Assembly (NCBI RefSeq): GCF_030167905.1
Contig: NZ_JARGNA010000001.1
Location: forward strand, 124,001-188,000
Length of the DNA stretch: 64,000 nucleotides
Source of the DNA: Flavobacterium terrisoli
Lineage (GTDB): Bacteria > Bacteroidota > Bacteroidia > Flavobacteriales > Flavobacteriaceae
Reading direction: 5' to 3'
In this document: piece by piece, positions 61,088 to 64,000 of the stretch
Layout: every line of letters starts with the position of its first letter
Position numbering within the stretch: position 1 is the stretch's first letter
Position numbers and translations under genes: made by a program
Notes under the pieces: generated by a model
The model's database searches: none
The model's input: the letters and a program-made list of their open reading frames with translations, nothing else
What the model was told of the DNA's origin: nothing

Positions 61088-61597
61088 ATGACTCCAAAAC
61101 ATCCTTCAGAATCCTTAACGGTTTTAACCGACTTAGTTTTACCCAGCGAAACCAATCCATTGAACAATCTTTTTGGTGGCGAATTGTTGGCCAGAATGGA
61201 CAGAGCGGCCAGTATTGCTGCCCGAAGACATTCCCGCAGAATTACCGTTACCGCATCGGTAAACCACGTTGCTTTTAATAGAGCTATTCCTTTAGGAAGT
61301 GTGGTAACTGTTGAGGCGAAAGTTTCAAGAGCATTCAATTCTTCTATGGAAATCTTTCTGGATGTTTGGATTGAAGACAGGGAATCGGGAACCAGAACCA
61401 AAGCCAATGAAGCGATTTATACTTTTGTAGCTGTGGATGAAACCGGAAATCCTGTATCCGTTCCTGCGATTGAACCGGAAACTGAATTGGAAAAATCGAG
61501 ATATGATGCGGCACTCCGCAGAAAGCAATTGAGTTTGGTATTGGCCGGCAAAATGAATCCACACGACGCTACAGAGCTGAAAGCGTTATTTATTTAG
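61088..61597 (+). CDS. Acyl-CoA thioesterase (hotdog, YciA/ACOT type)
   Basis: A 169-residue hotdog-fold thioesterase. LVLPSETNPLNNLFGGELLARMDRAASIAA is the conserved opening with NxxxxxFGG and the catalytic Asp, and VAFNRAIPLGSVVTVEAKV follows. The C-terminal YTFVAVDE belongs to the same fold. It releases free fatty acid from acyl-CoA. The start is the ATG at 61088, with the leader element before it; the longer frame from 61043 crosses the leader. Confidence 0.9.
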   Translation: MTPKHPSESLTVLTDLVLPSETNPLNNLFGGELLARMDRAASIAARRHSRRITVTASVNHVAFNRAIPLGSVVTVEAKVSRAFNSSMEIFLDVWIEDRESGTRTKANEAIYTFVAVDETGNPVSVPAIEPETELEKSRYDAALRRKQLSLVLAGKMNPHDATELKALFI

Positions 61598-61647
61598 TCT
61601 TTGTTTTTCTATTAAAAAAAATAGTATATTTCCAAAAAATCTTTACA

Positions 61648-63561
61648 ATGAAAACCATTCAACTTTTGTTGGTTTTTTTATGCTTTTTTGTGAATGTTGC
61701 TGTGGCACAAAAAGGCATTGATCCAACACCCGAAGACATTACAAAAGCAAAGCAGTTAAGAGAGAAATATACTAAAGACGATATTGCGATACTTGAAAGC
61801 AGTGATTTTATCAGCTTTGATTTGAACAAAAAAGATGGAAAAGTCATTGTGAAGCATACTGCCAAACAAAATTTGATGAACATCAACCATCGTGCTGATA
61901 TTCATAAATATGAATTTTATGACAGTGAGTCGAGCATACAGGCTTTTGGGATGAAATACCGCAACGATAAACCTGCAATGTTTAGGGTTACAGACGAATT
62001 TTATAAGGATAAGGATTTGTTCTATAATGATGCGAAAGTAAAATACATTTCTGTTGATTTTCCTACTCAGGGATACAATTACAAATATGAAATGGAGAAG
62101 AAATATGAAGACGTAAAATACTTTACGTCATTATATTTCAATGATGAATATCCTGTCTTAAAGAAAAAAATCTCTTTTGACATTCCCAATTGGCTAGAAG
62201 TTGAGTTACGAGAATTCAATTTTGAAGGCAATAAAATTACCAAAACCTCGACTCAGGAAGGCAATGTGACGCACATTACTTACACTTTTGACGATGTGCC
62301 TGCCATTTACAAAGAAGAGGAAACACCCGGCAGAAGTTATATCTATCCACACATTTTGGTTTTGGCTAAATCTTTTACCAAAGACGGCGCAAAAACACCT
62401 TTGTTTGGCGATTATAACGATTTGTACAAATGGTATCACTCCTTGGTTTTGATGATGAAGGATGACACTTCTGTGCTTAAAGACAAGGTAACTGAACTTA
62501 CAGCCAATGCCAAAACCGATGAGGAAAAAATCAAAAACATCTATTATTGGGTACAGGATAACATCCGTTATATTGCTTTTGAAGATGGCATAGCCGGTTT
62601 TAAACCGGATGAGTCCAATAATGTTTTCACCAAAAGATATGGCGACTGTAAAGGTATGGCCAATTTGATCAAGCAAATGTTGAAAGTTGCCGGTTTTGAT
62701 GCGCGACTGACCTGGATTGGAACCAAACACATTGCATATGATTACAAAACACCATCTTTGGCCGTTGACAACCACATGATTTGTACTTTATTCCACAAAG
62801 GCAAAAAGATTTATCTTGACGGAACAGAGAAATTCAATTCTCTGGGCGATTATGCAGAGCGCATTCAGAACAAAGAAGTCATGATTGAAGATGGCGACAA
62901 ATGTATCATTGAAAAAGTTCCCGGCGGAACCGCTGATGCCAACAAAGAGATTTTCAAGGCAACGCTTAACATCGAAAATGAAACCATGGTTGGTTCTTGC
63001 AACAAAAGCTTTTGGGGCGAAAGCAAAACCCAATTTTTGAACATTTACAACAGTTTTGAAACTAACAAAAAGAAAGAACGCCTCGACGGGTTTTTATCAA
63101 GACAAAATAAAAGCATCCTAGTTAAAGACCTGAAAACAAGTGATTTTAAAGACCGGGACATTCCTTTGACACTTGACTACAACATTGCCGTTTCAAATAA
63201 AATTTCCTCTTTTGACGATGAAATATATGTTGACTTAGACTTTATGAACGAGTATAAAAGCTTCGAATTAAAAGACCGAAAAGTAGATTATGAAATGGAT
63301 TATAAAACCAATTTTAATTCGTTGATTACCTTAAAAATTCCCGAAGGTTACAAAGTGACCAAAATGCCTTCCAACCTTGTGGTTAAGGAAGCCAATTTTG
63401 ATATTAACATCAGTTTTGAAAACACCGGAAAGGAAATCGTCTATAAAAAAACCTTCCTTTTCAAAAACGGTTGCATCAAGGCCAATGAAATGGAAAAATG
63501 GAATGATTTCAACAAAAAACTAGTCGAGAATTACAACCAACAAATTACCTTATCCAAATAA
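61648..63561 (+). CDS. DUF3857 / transglutaminase-like exported protein
   Basis: A 637-residue exported protein with signal peptide (LLLVFLCFFVNVAVAQ). The DUF3857-type N-terminal domain covers about residues 60-270. A transglutaminase-like core follows with the triad Cys334 (RYGDCKGMANLI), His376 (AVDNHMICTLF) and Asp391 (IYLDGTEKF). The C-terminal ~200 residues form another beta-rich domain. The substrate is unknown; surface or periplasmic protease or crosslinking roles are possible. The next gene is of the same broad kind. Confidence 0.87.
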   Translation: MKTIQLLLVFLCFFVNVAVAQKGIDPTPEDITKAKQLREKYTKDDIAILESSDFISFDLNKKDGKVIVKHTAKQNLMNINHRADIHKYEFYDSESSIQAFGMKYRNDKPAMFRVTDEFYKDKDLFYNDAKVKYISVDFPTQGYNYKYEMEKKYEDVKYFTSLYFNDEYPVLKKKISFDIPNWLEVELREFNFEGNKITKTSTQEGNVTHITYTFDDVPAIYKEEETPGRSYIYPHILVLAKSFTKDGAKTPLFGDYNDLYKWYHSLVLMMKDDTSVLKDKVTELTANAKTDEEKIKNIYYWVQDNIRYIAFEDGIAGFKPDESNNVFTKRYGDCKGMANLIKQMLKVAGFDARLTWIGTKHIAYDYKTPSLAVDNHMICTLFHKGKKIYLDGTEKFNSLGDYAERIQNKEVMIEDGDKCIIEKVPGGTADANKEIFKATLNIENETMVGSCNKSFWGESKTQFLNIYNSFETNKKKERLDGFLSRQNKSILVKDLKTSDFKDRDIPLTLDYNIAVSNKISSFDDEIYVDLDFMNEYKSFELKDRKVDYEMDYKTNFNSLITLKIPEGYKVTKMPSNLVVKEANFDINISFENTGKEIVYKKTFLFKNGCIKANEMEKWNDFNKKLVENYNQQITLSK

Positions 63562-63573
63562 AACCAAAGTCAA

Positions 63574-64000
63574 ATGAAAGCCAAACTGTTATTGTTTTTG
63601 CTATTAATCGCCACTTCGTTGGGAGCACAAACTAAAGAAAATGTCAAAGAATTTTTTTGGGGTGCCAAAGATGAATTCAAAAAATCCAACACCATTCCCG
63701 ATAAGTGGAAAAATGAATCGGCCGTTCTCATTCACAAAAGAGAACACTACAACTATCATAAGTTTGGCGCCAATGTTACTTATACTTCAGCCATCAGAAA
63801 GAGAATCAAACTTCTGGATCAGGCGGCAGTAACCGAGTTTTCTCAGTTCTCCTATAAAACCAAATTCTACTCAAACAAAGCTTATGGCAACTTTTGGCGC
63901 AGAGGAACCAATTTTATAGGTGTAAAAGTGGTAAAACCCGATGGAAAGGAAATTGAAATTGACACCGAAAAAGAAGCAAAAGAAGTTAACGATGAGCAAA
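63574..64000 (+). CDS. Second DUF3857-type exported protein, 5' part
   Basis: An open frame from the ATG at 63574 to the window end (142 codons). It has a signal peptide MKAKLLLFLLLIATSLGAQ, then KENVKEFFWGAKDEFKKSNT, KWKNESAVLIHKREHYNYHK, IRKRIKLLDQAAVTEFSQFS and GVKVVKPDGKEIEIDTEKE. The pattern of an opening region with ExAVxLxxxxxY and later VKPDGK fits the N-terminal DUF3857 domain. It starts 12 nt after the previous stop, so both are in one operon. The rest is beyond the window. Confidence 0.8.
   Translation, partial: MKAKLLLFLLLIATSLGAQTKENVKEFFWGAKDEFKKSNTIPDKWKNESAVLIHKREHYNYHKFGANVTYTSAIRKRIKLLDQAAVTEFSQFSYKTKFYSNKAYGNFWRRGTNFIGVKVVKPDGKEIEIDTEKEAKEVNDEQ

Noticed and set aside
62206..62775. 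189-codon open frame on the minus strand
   Set aside because: Antisense to the transglutaminase-like gene, including its active site.
1..64000. tRNA, rRNA, CRISPR array, prophage or IS transposase
   Set aside because: I looked in the gene-free gaps on both strands and saw no cloverleaf with GGTTCRA-type loops, no regularly spaced repeats and no transposase or integrase reading frame; a covariance search could still find small RNAs I missed.

Overview
The window looks like a chromosomal segment of a Flavobacterium-type member of the Bacteroidota (Flavobacteriia). The grounds are low GC, many promoters of the Bacteroidota form TAnnTTTG, a gliding-motility lipoprotein gene (gldH), a subtilase with a C-terminal type IX secretion (Por) tail, TonB-dependent uptake, and typical Flavobacteriia gene order (ricT-like gene, gldH, PBP1A). 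It is dense, ordinary chromosome. I saw no phage, insertion sequence, CRISPR array, rRNA or tRNA, and no gene-free stretch longer than about 300 bases.

Layout. 1-5.8 kb: 5' part of ssb (minus), a GNAT-nitrilase fusion, a zinc-ribbon protein, a large membrane M28 peptidase and two small genes. 5.8-8.7 kb: M13 metallopeptidase and a SCO1-like protein. 8.7-18 kb: metal locus with feoA, feoB, an outer-membrane-type protein, a FeoB-associated Cys-rich peptide, convergent mntH (Nramp fused to a universal stress domain) and a DtxR/MntR-type repressor, then a divergent TonB receptor overlapping a lycopene cyclase gene. 18-24 kb: bacilliredoxin, a candidate small RNA, trhO with a C-terminal extension, ricT-like gene, gldH, PBP1A. 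24-33 kb: CoA-transferase, class I fumarase, an SpmAB-type membrane protein, T9SS subtilase. 33-46 kb: heme region. The minus-strand run is hemA, an unknown secreted protein, hemC, hemD, hemE, hemF, an inserted four-helix-bundle (S23) cassette, hemB, cytochrome c, ogt and an exonuclease. Divergently lie an AraC regulator, hemH, a small membrane protein, hemJ and a histidine kinase. Only the first C5 step (GSA aminotransferase, hemL) is missing from the window. 46-51 kb: enoyl-CoA hydratase, an unknown secreted protein, HD hydrolase, acyl-ACP desaturase and acyltransferase. 51-64 kb: recA, an ECF sigma operon, a second acyltransferase, trpS, a SIMPL protein, dprA, an HU/SPOR protein, an acyl-CoA thioesterase and two DUF3857-type secreted proteins, the last cut by the window end.

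The most interesting system is at 52.2-54.9 kb: a lipoprotein, an ECF sigma factor with a TTG start, and a protein that appears to join a cytoplasmic anti-sigma domain, one inner-membrane helix, a long disordered linker and a C-terminal outer-membrane beta-barrel. This is the architecture of the dual-membrane-spanning anti-sigma factors described in Bacteroides. The operon promoter (CGCAACC-N15-CATCTA) has one near-identical twin in the window at 18.5 kb with the same spacing. That twin lies just upstream of a terminator-ended transcript of about 75 nt, which suggests a sigma-controlled small RNA.

Other points worth a second look are a shared 5'-leader element right after the -7 box of two unrelated genes (8.0 and 61.05 kb), a 27-bp inverted-repeat-bounded S23 cassette inside the heme run, and several dyad operators (M13 gene, mntH/TonB receptor, hemA/AraC, recA).
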